A DNA stretch of 64,000 bases from NCBI GenBank assembly GCA_022763485.1, contig JALEGX010000145.1:1-64000 (forward strand), given 5' to 3'. The DNA comes from Paracoccaceae bacterium (lineage in GTDB: Bacteria > Pseudomonadota > Alphaproteobacteria > Rhodobacterales > Rhodobacteraceae). Of the stretch, positions 1-10,576 are shown piece after piece. Below the pieces are notes generated by a model. The model was not told the origin of the DNA. It saw only the letters and a list, made by a program, of their open reading frames with translations, and searched no databases. How positions within the stretch are numbered: the stretch's first letter is position 1; each line of letters opens with the position of its first letter. The position numbers and the translations under genes are program-made.

Positions 1-82
1 ACACGCCTGATTTCCGACATTTTCACGGCGTGAAGCGGCGTTGAACAGCATTAAAGTTTCAGATCGGAAACGTTGCGTCTCT

Positions 83-658
83 TCAAGGAGCCCAACTTCT
101 CTGATCCGGGACAAACAGCCTTAAGTTATCGCCAACAACCAGCCGTCCGGGGCGCTGCACCCAGGCGGTGATTCCGCGACGTCCGGTGGCCGCGGGTTTG
201 AATTTCGGACCGTGTCCGGGCTCATCCTTGTCGATTTCACGGCCCGGAAAGATGCAGGGGCGGTTTTCCATATCAACGACCAACGTGCAGCCGTTGCTGG
301 TCTGCAGACGCGAAGACGGCGGCACATGGGTGAAGTCCGGGATCCCCCGAACAACGATTGTCGCGCCCAGATGGGCGGGATTTACCCGCTCCAGCCCCAT
401 GTCCAGGGCGATCAGATCCAGCTCTTCCACCGACAGGATGGACAGCTGACGCACATTGCGGATCTTGGTCCCTTCGGGGTGCAGATTGCGCACCCGCACG
501 CAGGAGGGCGCCACAGAGCCTTCATGACGTTCGCCCGGCACCCCTTCAAAGCCCAGCTCCAGGCTCTGCTTCTCGATAGAGGTGATCTGCTCGCTATTCG
601 GCACGCTGCCCAGCCAGACGATTTCACCTGCAAATTCGGTTTCGCGTAGGGTCGGCAT
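83..658 (-). CDS. MOSC domain-containing protein
   Basis: This 191-residue protein looks like a single-domain MOSC protein, the beta-barrel fold found at the C-terminus of molybdenum cofactor sulfurases and in YiiM/YuaD-type proteins. The segment SNGCTLVVDM (about residues 122-131) holds the conserved cysteine expected of MOSC domains, and GRRGITAWVQRPG near the C-terminus matches the family's closing G-x-R-G strand. The start ATG at 658 follows a GAGGAT purine stretch. It lies downstream of ftsH on the same strand but beyond a strong hairpin terminator, so it probably has its own promoter. Substrate and partner are unknown; a role in sulfur transfer or molybdenum-cofactor chemistry is inferred from the family only. 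Confidence 0.8.
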   Translation of the reverse strand: MPTLRETEFAGEIVWLGSVPNSEQITSIEKQSLELGFEGVPGERHEGSVAPSCVRVRNLHPEGTKIRNVRQLSILSVEELDLIALDMGLERVNPAHLGATIVVRGIPDFTHVPPSSRLQTSNGCTLVVDMENRPCIFPGREIDKDEPGHGPKFKPAATGRRGITAWVQRPGRLVVGDNLRLFVPDQRSWAP

Positions 659-765
659 GAAGGATCCTCAACTGAATGGATATTGGGGCTGCGCACACAA
701 TGACAGGCTTGGCCCGCTTGGCAATGCCGGAAACACCAGCCCCGGATATATGTTTGGCAAAAGCG

Positions 766-791
766 AAAGGCGCGGATTGCTCCGCGCCTTT
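766..791. terminator. Hairpin terminator after ftsH
   Basis: An 11-bp perfect stem (766-776 pairing with 781-791) with a 4-base loop TTGC has an A run on one flank and a T run on the other, so it can work in either direction. It sits just past the ftsH stop at 817 and before the start of the MOSC gene, and probably ends the tol-tilS-ftsH transcript. Confidence 0.8.
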
Positions 792-816
792 GCTGAAAGG
801 TCTTGTTGCGTTCGGC

Positions 817-2730
817 TCAGGCCGTCGGCTCTGGCTCCATGCCACCATCCGACGGCGGTGCTTTGGGTTTGGTTTTCGGGATCGCAGTCACCGACGGGGC
901 GTTGCCCTCATCCGATCCGCCTTCGCCGTCTTCTTCATGCGGCGGTTCACCGTTCATGACGCGCTTGATCTCTTCCCCGGTCAGGGTCTCATATTCCAAG
1001 AGGCCCTGTGCCAAGCGCTCCCATTCCTCGTTTTGCTCTACAAGGATCGCGTGGGCGCGTTCATAGCCTTCCTGGATGAAGCGCTTCACTTCTTCCTCGA
1101 TCAGCTCTTTGGTGTGCGCCGAAACCGAGAAGCCCGCGGTGTTGCCGCTATAGCCTTCGTGGGCTTCGGCGTAGTCGATGTTGCCGACCTTGTCCGACAT
1201 GCCCCAGCGCATCACCATGGCGCGCGCCAGCTGGCTGGCCTGCATGATGTCGCCCGCCGGGCCGTTTGATACGTGGTCTTCACCATATTTGATGACTTCC
1301 GCAGCCTTGCCAGCCATGGTCATCGCCAATTTCTGCTGACATTCGTCACGGTGATAGTTCAGGCGGTCCATTTCGGGCAGCGACACAACCATACCCAGTG
1401 CACCGCCGCGCGGGATGATCGTCGCCTTGTAGACGGGATCGCACATCGGCAGGGCCAGACCAACCACAGCGTGTCCGGCCTCATGATAGGCGGTCTTCTC
1501 TTTCTGGTCCTGCGTCAGAACCATCGAGCGACGCTCCGCCCCCATCATCACCTTGTCCTTGGCGTTCTCGAAGTCTTCCATCGTGACAAAACGACGGCCG
1601 ACACGGGCAGCCATCAGCGCGGCTTCGTTCACCAGGTTGGCCAGATCCGCCCCCGAGAAGCCCGGCGTACCACGCGCAATGATGCGCAGGTCGACATCGG
1701 GGCCCAGCGGGGTCTTGCGCGCATGCACGCCCAAGATCTTTTCGCGGCCTTTGATGTCGGGGTTGCCAACGGTGACGTTGCGGTCAAAGCGCCCCGGACG
1801 CAGCAGCGCGGGGTCCAGCACGTCCTTGCGGTTGGTCGCGGCCAGGATAATCACGCCTTCATTGGCTTCAAACCCGTCCATTTCCACCAGCAGCTGGTTC
1901 AGCGTCTGTTCACGTTCATCGTTGCCGCCGCCATAACCGGCGCCACGATGGCGACCCACGGCGTCAATCTCGTCGATGAAGACGATACAGGGCGCATTCT
2001 TTTTCGCCTGTTCGAACATGTCACGGACACGGGACGCACCCACACCCACGAACATTTCAACAAAGTCGGAACCGGAGATGGTGAAGAAGGGGACGCCCGC
2101 CTCCCCCGCGATGGCGCGGGCCAACAGGGTCTTACCGGTGCCCGGAGGGCCAACCAGCAGCGCGCCTTTGGGGATCTTGCCCCCTAGGCGGCTGAACTTC
2201 TGCGGGTTGCGCAGGAATTCGACGATCTCTTCCAGTTCTTCCTTGGCTTCGTCGATACCAGCAACGTCATCAAAGGTGACGCGGCCGTGCTTTTCGGTCA
2301 GCATCTTGGCCTTGGACTTGCCAAATCCCATGGCCCCGCCTTTGCCACCGCCCTGCATCCGGTTCATGAAGTAGACCCAGACACCAATCAGCAGCAGGAA
2401 GGGAAGCAGGGTCATCAGGAAGGACTGGAACCCGGATTGCTGCTGCTTTTCGGCCCGGATCGGAATGTTCTTGCCGATCAGCAGCTCGGTGATTTCAGCA
2501 TCGCCGGGTTTGATCGTGACATATTCCTGATTGTCGGCGCCGCGGAAGCGGACCTGCTCTCCGTCCAGCGTGACCTGTGAAACTTCTCCGTCCTCTACAG
2601 ATTGCACAAAATCCGAATACGGGATTTCGCGGCTCTGCAAGGTGCTTCCCGAACCGCTGAACAGATTGAACAGCGCCAGAATCAGCAAGAACAGAACAAC
2701 CCAGAAGGCGATATTGCGTACGTTGCCCAA
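817..2730 (-). CDS. ftsH: ATP-dependent zinc metalloprotease FtsH
   Basis: FtsH is the membrane-anchored AAA+ protease that degrades misassembled membrane proteins and short-lived regulators. The 637-residue product has two transmembrane segments flanking a periplasmic domain (about 5-24 and 107-125). These are followed by Walker A GPPGTGKT, Walker B FIDEID, the second region of homology, and the zinc motif HEAGH in the protease domain. The C-terminal tail after about residue 600 is acidic then proline/lysine-rich and probably unstructured. The length matches the family. It lies 78 bases downstream of tilS on the same strand, the usual Rhodobacterales order, and is followed by a strong terminator. 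Confidence 0.98.
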   Translation of the reverse strand: MGNVRNIAFWVVLFLLILALFNLFSGSGSTLQSREIPYSDFVQSVEDGEVSQVTLDGEQVRFRGADNQEYVTIKPGDAEITELLIGKNIPIRAEKQQQSGFQSFLMTLLPFLLLIGVWVYFMNRMQGGGKGGAMGFGKSKAKMLTEKHGRVTFDDVAGIDEAKEELEEIVEFLRNPQKFSRLGGKIPKGALLVGPPGTGKTLLARAIAGEAGVPFFTISGSDFVEMFVGVGASRVRDMFEQAKKNAPCIVFIDEIDAVGRHRGAGYGGGNDEREQTLNQLLVEMDGFEANEGVIILAATNRKDVLDPALLRPGRFDRNVTVGNPDIKGREKILGVHARKTPLGPDVDLRIIARGTPGFSGADLANLVNEAALMAARVGRRFVTMEDFENAKDKVMMGAERRSMVLTQDQKEKTAYHEAGHAVVGLALPMCDPVYKATIIPRGGALGMVVSLPEMDRLNYHRDECQQKLAMTMAGKAAEVIKYGEDHVSNGPAGDIMQASQLARAMVMRWGMSDKVGNIDYAEAHEGYSGNTAGFSVSAHTKELIEEEVKRFIQEGYERAHAILVEQNEEWERLAQGLLEYETLTGEEIKRVMNGEPPHEEDGEGGSDEGNAPSVTAIPKTKPKAPPSDGGMEPEPTA

Positions 2731-2808
2731 GGAAACTCTCCTAGTTTACCGAACCGCCCAGGGTTCGGGCATGCTCAGACAACTAAAATAGAGATCCTTT
2801 GGGCAGGT

Positions 2809-4062
2809 TCAATGCGATAAAAGCGAAGCAAAGAACTCTTCCTGCCCTCCGATCAATTCCGCACGCCACCCTTCGGAGCGTCCAGCCAGCGGCGCAGCGA
2901 CCAGAATATCGTCTTTCCAGAGGGCTGGAGACGACAACAGGACCCGGTGCGGAAATCCGGTTTCGCGCCAATCTGGGCATTGGGACAGGCCATGTTCACC
3001 CAAAGCGCCGATTTCATAGTCGGATGCGTCCCCGCCGTGGAACCGCCACCGGTCGTCCCAGATGCCGTTGGCCGGGACCCTGAGCTTGCGCACAGCATTA
3101 TGTTCACGACAGATCCAGACACGCCCGTTTCGATGCAAAACAAGGCATCCCTGCAACGTGACCGACCGTCCGTCCCGAATCGCTGCCAACGTATCGGTCA
3201 CCGCAGTGCGGCGCGCCGAGTAGGGCGAGTTGCTGATCCACGCCAGCGCCCGGACCAGCAGCCTGCGCGAGATTTCATCCGGCAGCACCCGGAACTTTCG
3301 TGCATCAAAGACTACATACCCGCCAACGATCAGTGTCAGATCGCGCGCCGCAAGGAAGGTATACCAGTCCAGCGCCTCACGCGCCTTGCGCAGGTTGGCC
3401 GCGACATCCGCCAGAACGGTGGTGGAAATGCCCAGCGGTTCCAGCATGTCCATCGCCTGACGCACCCTGACCCGCTCGAACCGCTCGTTTTCGTTGGACG
3501 GGTCTTCGATCCATTCAATCTCACGACGGCGCAGGAAACCGCGCAGCAGCTCGCGTTTAAAGCCAAGCAGCGGCCGAAACAGCGTGACCCCGTTCAACGT
3601 GCGTTTCACCGGCATCCCGGCCAGACCGTTGACCCCCGAAGAACGCGACAGCCGCATCAGCACGGTTTCGGCCTGATCATCAGCAGTGTGCCCAATGGCC
3701 AGCATTGGGGCGCCGACCGCGTGCGCCCAGTTGGTCAGCAGATCATAGCGGGCCTGACGGGCCTTGTCCTGCAGGTTTCCGCACCCGTCCCAATCCGTCC
3801 ATTCCAGGATGCTGTGCGAGATGCCCCACTCTGCGCATGTCGCGCCGACCTGTCTGGCTTCGGTGCTGGCCCCTTCGCGCAGGCGATGATCCACCGTCGC
3901 GGCGTGGAGTTCGACATCGTCGTCCTGAAAACATTCATGCAGCAGACGCAGTAGCGCGAGGGAATCGCTGCCTCCGGAAACCGCGACCGCCAAACGCGCC
4001 GGGACGCTAGAGTGGAACTGGGCTCTAACGGTTTCCAGAATATCCCGGTCGCTGCCGTTCAA
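2809..4062 (-). CDS. tilS: tRNA(Ile)-lysidine synthase TilS
   Basis: TilS ligates lysine to the wobble cytidine of the CAU-anticodon isoleucine tRNA, which switches it from methionine to isoleucine identity. The N-type PP-loop SGGSDSLALL is near the N-terminus, and the motif HTADDQAET typical of the family follows in the catalytic domain. An in-frame ATG lies upstream at 4152, but a start there would lie deep inside cpoB. I prefer the TTG at 4062, whose last two bases form the TGA stop of cpoB (TTGA overlap), giving 417 residues and placing the PP-loop where the family has it. Translation is therefore probably coupled to cpoB. The start choice is less certain than the identity. Confidence 0.92.
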   Translation of the reverse strand: MNGSDRDILETVRAQFHSSVPARLAVAVSGGSDSLALLRLLHECFQDDDVELHAATVDHRLREGASTEARQVGATCAEWGISHSILEWTDWDGCGNLQDKARQARYDLLTNWAHAVGAPMLAIGHTADDQAETVLMRLSRSSGVNGLAGMPVKRTLNGVTLFRPLLGFKRELLRGFLRRREIEWIEDPSNENERFERVRVRQAMDMLEPLGISTTVLADVAANLRKAREALDWYTFLAARDLTLIVGGYVVFDARKFRVLPDEISRRLLVRALAWISNSPYSARRTAVTDTLAAIRDGRSVTLQGCLVLHRNGRVWICREHNAVRKLRVPANGIWDDRWRFHGGDASDYEIGALGEHGLSQCPDWRETGFPHRVLLSSPALWKDDILVAAPLAGRSEGWRAELIGGQEEFFASLLSH

Positions 4063-4877
4063 GTGCAGCCCAGCGACGCCATTTCCCGTTCGGCCTGGGG
4101 AACGGCTGCGGAATTGGGGAACCTGACCCGCACTTCGGCCAGGGTGACACAAGCCTGGCTGGCCTGCCCCAGACGGCCAAGCGACGCGCCGAGCTCGACC
4201 AGAGCTTGCGGTGCGACGGGACCTGAAGAATCACGAGAGAAGCTGGCCAGGTAGGCCCGCGCGGCTTCGCGGCTGTCGCCCAAACCGTCCAGCGCCTTGC
4301 CCCGCAAAAGATGCGCCTGCGCGCCCAGCGGGCTGCCGGGGTATGCCTCTTCGAAGGCCCCGAACTTGTCCGCGGCCATCTGATAGTCACCTGCGTGCAG
4401 GGCATTCTGGGCCACATCGAAATCCGCCTGTTCCCCCACGGCCAGCTGTTCGCTCGCAGGTTCCTCTGTCGGTGCGGGGGCAACGACGGGTTGTTCCTCG
4501 ACCCCGCCAAGGGTTGAGGTTTCCCCCAGCTTACTGACATCGCCGCCTTCAAGTTCGACCAGGCGGAACTCCAGATCGCCGATCCGGTTGGTGCCATCAG
4601 CCACAACCCGGTTGATCCGGTATTCCAGGCGTTCGGTTTTGGAGGTCAGGCGCTGCAATTCGGTTTCGATTGCACCGATCCGTTCCAGCGTGCCGCCGTT
4701 CTGGATCTGTGTCGTAGCGCCCCCAGTGGTGGACAGCTCACGCCGCAGCTTCTGGATCTCCACATTCAGAACGGTCAACTCCTGCCGGATATCGGCAAGG
4801 GTCTGGGCATCCTGCGCCAGGACCGGAAGCGGCAATGAAACACTCACACTCAGCAATACTGCCCGCCAAAAACGCAT
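4059..4877 (-). CDS. cpoB: Tol-Pal system protein CpoB (YbgF)
   Basis: CpoB is a periplasmic protein that links the Tol-Pal machine to peptidoglycan synthesis during outer-membrane constriction. The 272-residue product starts with a Sec signal peptide (cleavage near LPVLAQDA). A coiled coil rich in heptads follows (about 25-105, the trimerisation region), then an acidic Pro/Glu linker, then a C-terminal TPR domain (about 130-265). It lies 3 bases downstream of pal and overlaps the proposed tilS start, consistent with one polycistronic message. Confidence 0.94.
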   Translation of the reverse strand: MRFWRAVLLSVSVSLPLPVLAQDAQTLADIRQELTVLNVEIQKLRRELSTTGGATTQIQNGGTLERIGAIETELQRLTSKTERLEYRINRVVADGTNRIGDLEFRLVELEGGDVSKLGETSTLGGVEEQPVVAPAPTEEPASEQLAVGEQADFDVAQNALHAGDYQMAADKFGAFEEAYPGSPLGAQAHLLRGKALDGLGDSREAARAYLASFSRDSSGPVAPQALVELGASLGRLGQASQACVTLAEVRVRFPNSAAVPQAEREMASLGCT

Positions 4878-4880
4878 GGC

Positions 4881-5393
4881 TTACCCCGTCAAACCACCAG
4901 TCAGAACCGTCACGGCACGGCGGTTCTGCGAATAACAGCTTTCTTCGCTGCAAATTTCAACCGGGCGCTCCTTGCCATAGCTGACCACCCTCAGGCGGCT
5001 GGCCGAAACCCCACGTGACACCAGGAAATCCCGTGCTTCGTTGGCCCGGCTTGCACCCAGGGCCAGGTTGTATTCCCGCGTGCCCTGCTCATCCGCGTGA
5101 CCTTCGATCGTGACCGAATAGTCCGGATTGTCCAGCAGCCACGAGGCCTGCGCCGCCAGAACGGCCTGCGCATCAGGGGACAGTGTGGATTGGTCCACCG
5201 CAAACAGCACCCGATCCCCGATCGCCTGCTGGAAATAGGCCGGGCTGCTCTGGTCACCGATCAGGCCGGGCCGGTTCAGATCAACGGCGTTCGACGACCC
5301 GTCACCGTCATCACTATTCCATGGCGCGCCATCTGTGCAGGCGGCCAGGGTCGCGCCCAGACAAGCCACAAGAAGGAAATTGCGAATGCTCAT
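4881..5393 (-). CDS. pal: Peptidoglycan-associated lipoprotein Pal
   Basis: Pal is an outer-membrane lipoprotein that holds the envelope together by binding peptidoglycan and TolB. The signal peptide ends in the lipobox LAAC (Cys19), which marks lipidation and outer-membrane sorting. Residues about 55-165 form the OmpA-like domain with the signature TIEGHADEQGTREYN and the diaminopimelate-binding NLALGASRA segment. The length of 170 residues is typical. It lies between tolB and cpoB; the 84-base gap after tolB may hold a secondary promoter, but none is clear. Confidence 0.97.
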   Translation of the reverse strand: MSIRNFLLVACLGATLAACTDGAPWNSDDGDGSSNAVDLNRPGLIGDQSSPAYFQQAIGDRVLFAVDQSTLSPDAQAVLAAQASWLLDNPDYSVTIEGHADEQGTREYNLALGASRANEARDFLVSRGVSASRLRVVSYGKERPVEICSEESCYSQNRRAVTVLTGGLTG

Positions 5394-5477
5394 TTCATCA
5401 GCCTCTTTTTATCCGTTCTTTCGTATAGGTGCATTTCACTACGACTGCCCGAAATAAGGACAGTATTGACCGATTTA

Positions 5478-6803
5478 TCAGTTTTGCAAGGGGGACCAAG
5501 CAGGATCTGATCCCCCGTCCGGCGTTCTGACCGGGCGCAGGTTTCGTCCCGAAATATCCACCGAGTACAAGAGCGCCCGCCCGTTGGTCCCCTGCGTTTC
5601 ACGGGTGAACATGATCACGCGGCCATTGGGCGACCATGTGGGGCCCTCATCCAAGAAAGACGCCGTCAGCAGGCGTTCTTCACTGCCGTCGACCCGCATC
5701 ACACCGATGTGGAAGCGTCCTTTGTTCTGCTTGGTGAAGGCGATCAGATCCCCTCGCGGCGACCAGACGGGTGTCCCGTAGCGCCCCTGACCAAAACTGA
5801 TCCGCCGCGCCTCACCGCCTTCGGCATTCATGATATAGAGCTGTTGCGATCCCGAGCGGTCGCTTTCAAAAACGATCTGCCGGCCATCGGGCGAAAATGA
5901 CGGTGCGGTCTCAATGGACGGCGCAGAGGTCAGGCGCTTGCGCGATCCGCCGTCAATATCCATCAGATACAGATCCGTATTCCGGCCACGGGTCTGGGAA
6001 TAAACGATTTTCCGACCGTCCGGTGAGAAGCGCGGCGCAAAGCTCATGCCCTCTTCATCGGCGCGCAGGATACGTTTCTTGACCTTGCCCACATCCAGCA
6101 CATGCACCTGCGGAACCCCGGTTTCATAGCTGGTGTAGAGCACACGGTCGCCCGAGGGGGAAAAGCGCGGCGCAAGCACAATGGCAGAGCTGTCCGTCAG
6201 GTACTGCACGTTGGCCCCATCGTAGTCCATGATCGCCAGCCGCTTGCGCCGGTCGTTCTTGGGACCGGTTTCAGAGACAAAGACCACCCGGCTGTCAAAA
6301 TAACCGCCCTCTCCGGTGATCCGGCTGTAAACCGCATCTGCAACCTTGTGGGCCATTCTGCGCCAACCCGCCGTGGATCCGGCAAATTGCAGCCCCGTTC
6401 CCAGCTCACCACCGGCGAACACATCATAGACGCGGAATTGTACGGTCAGACGGCTGCCCGACACCGATACGGATCCGGTGATCAGCGCCTGCGCGTTGAC
6501 CGCTTTCCAATCGGCGTATTTCACCGGCGCGCCAAAATCTGTGACTTTGCTGATATGGGCGCTGGCCGGAATTTCCCGAAACAAGCCCGTACCCGAAAGG
6601 TCCGCCGCAATCACCCGTGACAGCTGGCTTGCAATCTCTGAAGCATTGGCCCCGTTGCCGACGAAGTCAGGCACGGCATAGGGCAAGGGTTCAATCACCC
6701 CTTCGGTAATCTCAATCCGCAAGGGGCCGGACTGTGCCACGGCAACAAGCGGCGCGACCAGTGCTGCGAGACCGATCAGAATTCCTGCAAAAACCCGTTT
6801 CAT
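5478..6803 (-). CDS. tolB: Tol-Pal system beta-propeller protein TolB
   Basis: TolB is the periplasmic translocation protein that shuttles between TolA and Pal. The 441-residue product has a signal peptide ending near AVAQSG, an N-terminal alpha/beta domain (about 25-165) and a six-bladed propeller of PD40-type repeats. These are recognisable by recurring phrases such as [20 protein letters not shown] and [10 protein letters not shown]. Its start overlaps the tolA stop (ATGA), so the two are probably translationally coupled. Confidence 0.97.
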   Translation of the reverse strand: MKRVFAGILIGLAALVAPLVAVAQSGPLRIEITEGVIEPLPYAVPDFVGNGANASEIASQLSRVIAADLSGTGLFREIPASAHISKVTDFGAPVKYADWKAVNAQALITGSVSVSGSRLTVQFRVYDVFAGGELGTGLQFAGSTAGWRRMAHKVADAVYSRITGEGGYFDSRVVFVSETGPKNDRRKRLAIMDYDGANVQYLTDSSAIVLAPRFSPSGDRVLYTSYETGVPQVHVLDVGKVKKRILRADEEGMSFAPRFSPDGRKIVYSQTRGRNTDLYLMDIDGGSRKRLTSAPSIETAPSFSPDGRQIVFESDRSGSQQLYIMNAEGGEARRISFGQGRYGTPVWSPRGDLIAFTKQNKGRFHIGVMRVDGSEERLLTASFLDEGPTWSPNGRVIMFTRETQGTNGRALLYSVDISGRNLRPVRTPDGGSDPAWSPLQN

Positions 6804-7921
6804 TTGATCCGCATCCTTTCCGGATTGAATGTGATTTCAATATCGCGCCATTGCGAATATTTTTCAGCGGGAAGGTCATATCCCTTGGCTCCGCAGCGGA
6901 TAATCGCCCGTCGCGCGGCCTCGAATGCCTGTTTGGCGGCCCCAGAAGACCCTCCAGAGCTGCTGACCATCCGGATGGAATTGGCGCTTGGCCGTCCTTC
7001 GCGTCCCATGGACACTGCCACAACCACCGTGGTGCGCAGCGCCTCGGACGACAGGGATCCCACGTTCCAGCAACTGGACACTGCGACCCGCAGCGCGTCT
7101 TTTTCACCGGTGGTCAGCGGCGGGCCCGCCGGTTCCGGCGCGGCCTCCTGTGCTCCGCCCAGCGAACTGGCCAGCGCTTCGGCCAGAGCATCCGCCACGG
7201 CATCCTGTGTGGTGTCCTGTTCGGGCGCGCGCTCTTGCGTGGCTGCGCGGCGGTTTGGACGGGTGGCCGGGCGCGGTGAACGTGTGGGCGCCCCGCCCAC
7301 ATCCGCCGTTTCATCGCGATTTGCCTCGGTCTCCACCCGGTCGCTGGCGGCTTCCGGTGCGGTTGCCTGCTGCTCGGGCTGATTGGCCTCTGCCCCTGCC
7401 TCGGCTGAAACATCGGGTCGCTGCACCTCATCCGGAGCGGTTTCGGGCTCTGGCTGGGCCACCGGCACGGGGGCGACACGCCGGGCGGGCCTGCTGCGGG
7501 GTCTGGGGGTCTGGCTCAGCTGTGTCGGGGCCGGATCGGCAACCGGGGGCGCCACCAGCGTGGCAGGCACATCCGGGACAATCGGATCCGGCGCCTGAAT
7601 GGGCGGCGGTGTGATCTGCGGCTCCGGTTCGGGGTCCGGCTGTGCAACAGGTTGCGGCGGAACGGTGGTGGGCTGGGGCTCCACCTGTGGCGAGATCTCA
7701 GGCGCGTCTTCTGGAGCAGGCTGCGGCAAAGCCGCCGGTTCCGGGGCCACCTGTGGTGCAACGGGCGTCGCGGACAGGCGCTCGAACTCCTGCGCGGTAA
7801 TCACCGACACGTCCTGCACCTCAAACGGCGGCAACGGCTCGCTGGAGAAGACGCCGCCAAACAGCGCCCAACCAACCAGCCCCGCGTGGACTGCTGCCGA
7901 AATTTTGGTGCCCGTCTGCAC
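6800..7921 (-). CDS. tolA: TolA-like energy-transducing protein
   Basis: TolA is the inner-membrane rod of the Tol complex that reaches through the periplasm. The 373-residue product has one N-terminal membrane anchor (about 8-27), a long Pro/Glu/Ala/Gln-rich middle (about 45-265) instead of the alanine-lysine helix of enterobacterial TolA, and a small C-terminal domain (about 275-373) with the paired cysteines and [13 protein letters not shown] end expected of TolA domain III. Identity rests on position between tolR and tolB and on this layout; the middle is low complexity and uninformative. It is 9 bases downstream of tolR. Confidence 0.9.
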   Translation of the reverse strand: MQTGTKISAAVHAGLVGWALFGGVFSSEPLPPFEVQDVSVITAQEFERLSATPVAPQVAPEPAALPQPAPEDAPEISPQVEPQPTTVPPQPVAQPDPEPEPQITPPPIQAPDPIVPDVPATLVAPPVADPAPTQLSQTPRPRSRPARRVAPVPVAQPEPETAPDEVQRPDVSAEAGAEANQPEQQATAPEAASDRVETEANRDETADVGGAPTRSPRPATRPNRRAATQERAPEQDTTQDAVADALAEALASSLGGAQEAAPEPAGPPLTTGEKDALRVAVSSCWNVGSLSSEALRTTVVVAVSMGREGRPSANSIRMVSSSGGSSGAAKQAFEAARRAIIRCGAKGYDLPAEKYSQWRDIEITFNPERMRIK

Positions 7922-7930
7922 GGCCTCACC

Positions 7931-8410
<480 letters not shown>

Positions 8411-8413
8411 CGG

Positions 8414-9109
8414 TCAGCTGTCCAGCTGACGGCTGAGGATGGTTGCGAACTCGTCGGCGAAGGCCTCATAACCCGCCACGATACGGTCGCTGTCCGCGCT
8501 CAGCTTGTTGTAGAAGATGACCGCCGGAATTGCGGCCAGCAGGCCCAGACCAGTGGCCAGCAGCGCCTCGGCAATACCCGGCGCAACCACGGCCAGGTTG
8601 GTGTTCTGTTGCTCGGCAATCTCGATGAAGGCGTTCATGATGCCCCAAACGGTCCCGAACAGACCGATGAAGGGCGCAGTGGAGCCAACAGTCGCCAGAA
8701 TGGACAGCCCCTTTTGCAGGCCTTCCGCCTCTTTGGCGATGGCCACGTCCATTGACCGGTCGATACGGGCGCTGGCCCCTGCGATCAGCGCGCCGTCCTG
8801 CTTGTGCGAGCGGCGCCACTCGGTCATGCCCGCGGCAAAGATCTTCTCTGATGCGCCATCGGGCTGTGGCCCCAGCTGGTCAAAGAGACCATCCAACGGT
8901 TCGCCCGACCAGAACGCCTGATCGAAGGTCTGCGCCTCGGACCGGGCCGATCTGTAAGACATCAGTTTCTGAAGGATGATCCCCCACGACCAGGTCGACG
9001 CCAAAACCAGCATCACCATGACCAGCTTCACAGTCAAAGTCGCGCGCGCGAAAAGCCCCCACATGGAGAAATCAATCTCCTGCGCCAAAGCCAGAGTTTC
9101 TGCTTCCAT
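8414..9109 (-). CDS. tolQ: Tol-Pal motor subunit TolQ (MotA/ExbB family)
   Basis: TolQ is the pentameric inner-membrane channel subunit of the Tol motor. The 231-residue product has three transmembrane segments (about 15-38, 135-157, 170-193). The conserved block ATVGSTAPFIGLFGTVWGIM and the PGIAEALLATGLGLLAAIPA stretch supply the pore-lining residues. Length and order (tolQ, tolR, tolA) are standard. Confidence 0.97.
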   Translation of the reverse strand: MEAETLALAQEIDFSMWGLFARATLTVKLVMVMLVLASTWSWGIILQKLMSYRSARSEAQTFDQAFWSGEPLDGLFDQLGPQPDGASEKIFAAGMTEWRRSHKQDGALIAGASARIDRSMDVAIAKEAEGLQKGLSILATVGSTAPFIGLFGTVWGIMNAFIEIAEQQNTNLAVVAPGIAEALLATGLGLLAAIPAVIFYNKLSADSDRIVAGYEAFADEFATILSRQLDS

Positions 9110-9214
9110 CTATCTGCTCTTTTGCCTGTCGACCGTTTCGGTTCGATATTGATTGGGTTCAGGCTATCGCAGATCCAAGGGGAAAGCCAATCAAACTGGC
9201 TCAAAACTGCCGTT

Positions 9215-9601
9215 TTATTGCAGCAATGCGCGAATCTCTGCCGGCAATCGCACGGGTTTTCCCTCTGTCGTCATGCAGACGACCGTCACCTGGGCGCGAA
9301 ACAGTTCGACCTCATCGCGGTAGACCACCTGCTGCAAGGTCAGGCGCGCAGGTGTTACAGCCTGCACCTCCGTCCGCACGGTCAGCACATCGTCAAACCG
9401 GCCCGGCGCGCGGAAATCGGCCTCAATCCGGTGCACGACCCAGACCAGCCCGGCGTCCCGCATGGCGTTCTGGTCATTGCCCAGATCCCGCACCCATTCG
9501 CTGCGCGCGCGCTCGATGAACCGCAGGAAGTTCGCGTGATAGACGATCCCGCCCATGTCGGTGTCTTCGTAATACACCCGCAAAGTGAATGTATGGCTCA
9601 T
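9215..9601 (-). CDS. ybgC: Tol-Pal associated acyl-CoA thioesterase YbgC
   Basis: YbgC is a hot-dog-fold thioesterase that hydrolyses acyl-CoA or acyl-ACP thioesters and is nearly always found beside tolQ. The 128-residue product carries the 4-hydroxybenzoyl-CoA thioesterase motif YEDTDMGGIVYHANFLRF near the N-terminus, including the catalytic Asp (DTD) and the following YHANFL segment. It precedes tolQ by 105 bases and follows a nucleoside hydrolase gene by 51 bases on the same strand. Confidence 0.95.
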   Translation of the reverse strand: MSHTFTLRVYYEDTDMGGIVYHANFLRFIERARSEWVRDLGNDQNAMRDAGLVWVVHRIEADFRAPGRFDDVLTVRTEVQAVTPARLTLQQVVYRDEVELFRAQVTVVCMTTEGKPVRLPAEIRALLQ

Positions 9602-9652
9602 GCTGTCCTGCCCTGCCCGGATCTGTTGCTCAGGCTACAGTCCTATGATCGT

Positions 9653-10576
9653 TCAGGGCAACTGTGCAAGACGGTCCAGAAACAGCTGCTTGACCTCCGG
9701 CCCCTGCACAGTCACGCAGACCTTGGTCGGCTTGCGCCCGTCCTCTGCCGCCTCAGTACGGCCGGCTTCCTCGCCCGAGGTGACCACACGGATCGGCACA
9801 TCACGGGTTTCAAACAGGTGCGGATGCGTACAGGCGATGATCGCCGCCGGATCGTGCAGCGAACAGCCATCCAGCTTGCCCACCGAGCGGTAGAACTTCA
9901 GATAATACTCCGACATGCGCTTCAGCATGCCACCCAGCTCGGGCGAGGCTTCGGCGATCTGGTCAAAATCCTCTTCGGTGCAGGTCACGCGATGGGTGAC
10001 GTCCAGACCGACCATTTCCACCGGCGCGCCAGAGGCGAAGACCGCTTCGGCCGCCTGCGGATCGTGATAGATGTTGGCCTCTGCGTGCGGGGTGATGTTC
10101 CCCCCCTCGTCCAGAGATCCCCCCATCAGGACAATCCGCGCCACGTTGCCGGCAAAACCCGGGTCCCGGACCAACGCATCCGCGATGTTGGTCAGCGGCC
10201 CCAGCGGGCAGACCACCAGCTCCCCCGGAAACTCGCGCGCAAGGCGGGTCAGAAGCTCCGCTGCGCTCTCGCCCACGGGGACCGTCACGGGCGTCACCGG
10301 TTCGATATCCCCGAAGCCTTCCCTGCCGTGCACCTCCCAGGACGGCTCGAACGGCCAGTCGCCCCAGGGCATTGCGGCACCGGGCGCAACCGGCGCATCA
10401 ACGCCTGCCGCTTCCAGGAGGCGCAGCGCATTGCGTGTTGCAATGTCGGTCGTGACGTTGCCAAAGATCGTTGTCAGACCCAGCAGCTCAATATCCGCAG
10501 ACACCGCAGCCAGAAAGATCGCCATGGCATCATCGATACCGGGATCGGTATCGATGACCAGCTTGATCGGTCCCAT
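9653..10576 (-). CDS. Nucleoside hydrolase (IUNH family)
   Basis: Members of this family hydrolyse the N-glycosidic bond of ribonucleosides for base and ribose salvage. The 307-residue product has the calcium-binding motif DTDPGIDDA at residues 9-17, the expected PLGPLTNIA loop near residue 125, and a C-terminal His-Asp region (HDPAAI). The start ATG shares one base with the ychF stop (TGATG), so expression is probably coupled to ychF. Purine or pyrimidine preference cannot be read from the sequence. Confidence 0.93.
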   Translation of the reverse strand: MGPIKLVIDTDPGIDDAMAIFLAAVSADIELLGLTTIFGNVTTDIATRNALRLLEAAGVDAPVAPGAAMPWGDWPFEPSWEVHGREGFGDIEPVTPVTVPVGESAAELLTRLAREFPGELVVCPLGPLTNIADALVRDPGFAGNVARIVLMGGSLDEGGNITPHAEANIYHDPQAAEAVFASGAPVEMVGLDVTHRVTCTEEDFDQIAEASPELGGMLKRMSEYYLKFYRSVGKLDGCSLHDPAAIIACTHPHLFETRDVPIRVVTSGEEAGRTEAAEDGRKPTKVCVTVQGPEVKQLFLDRLAQLP

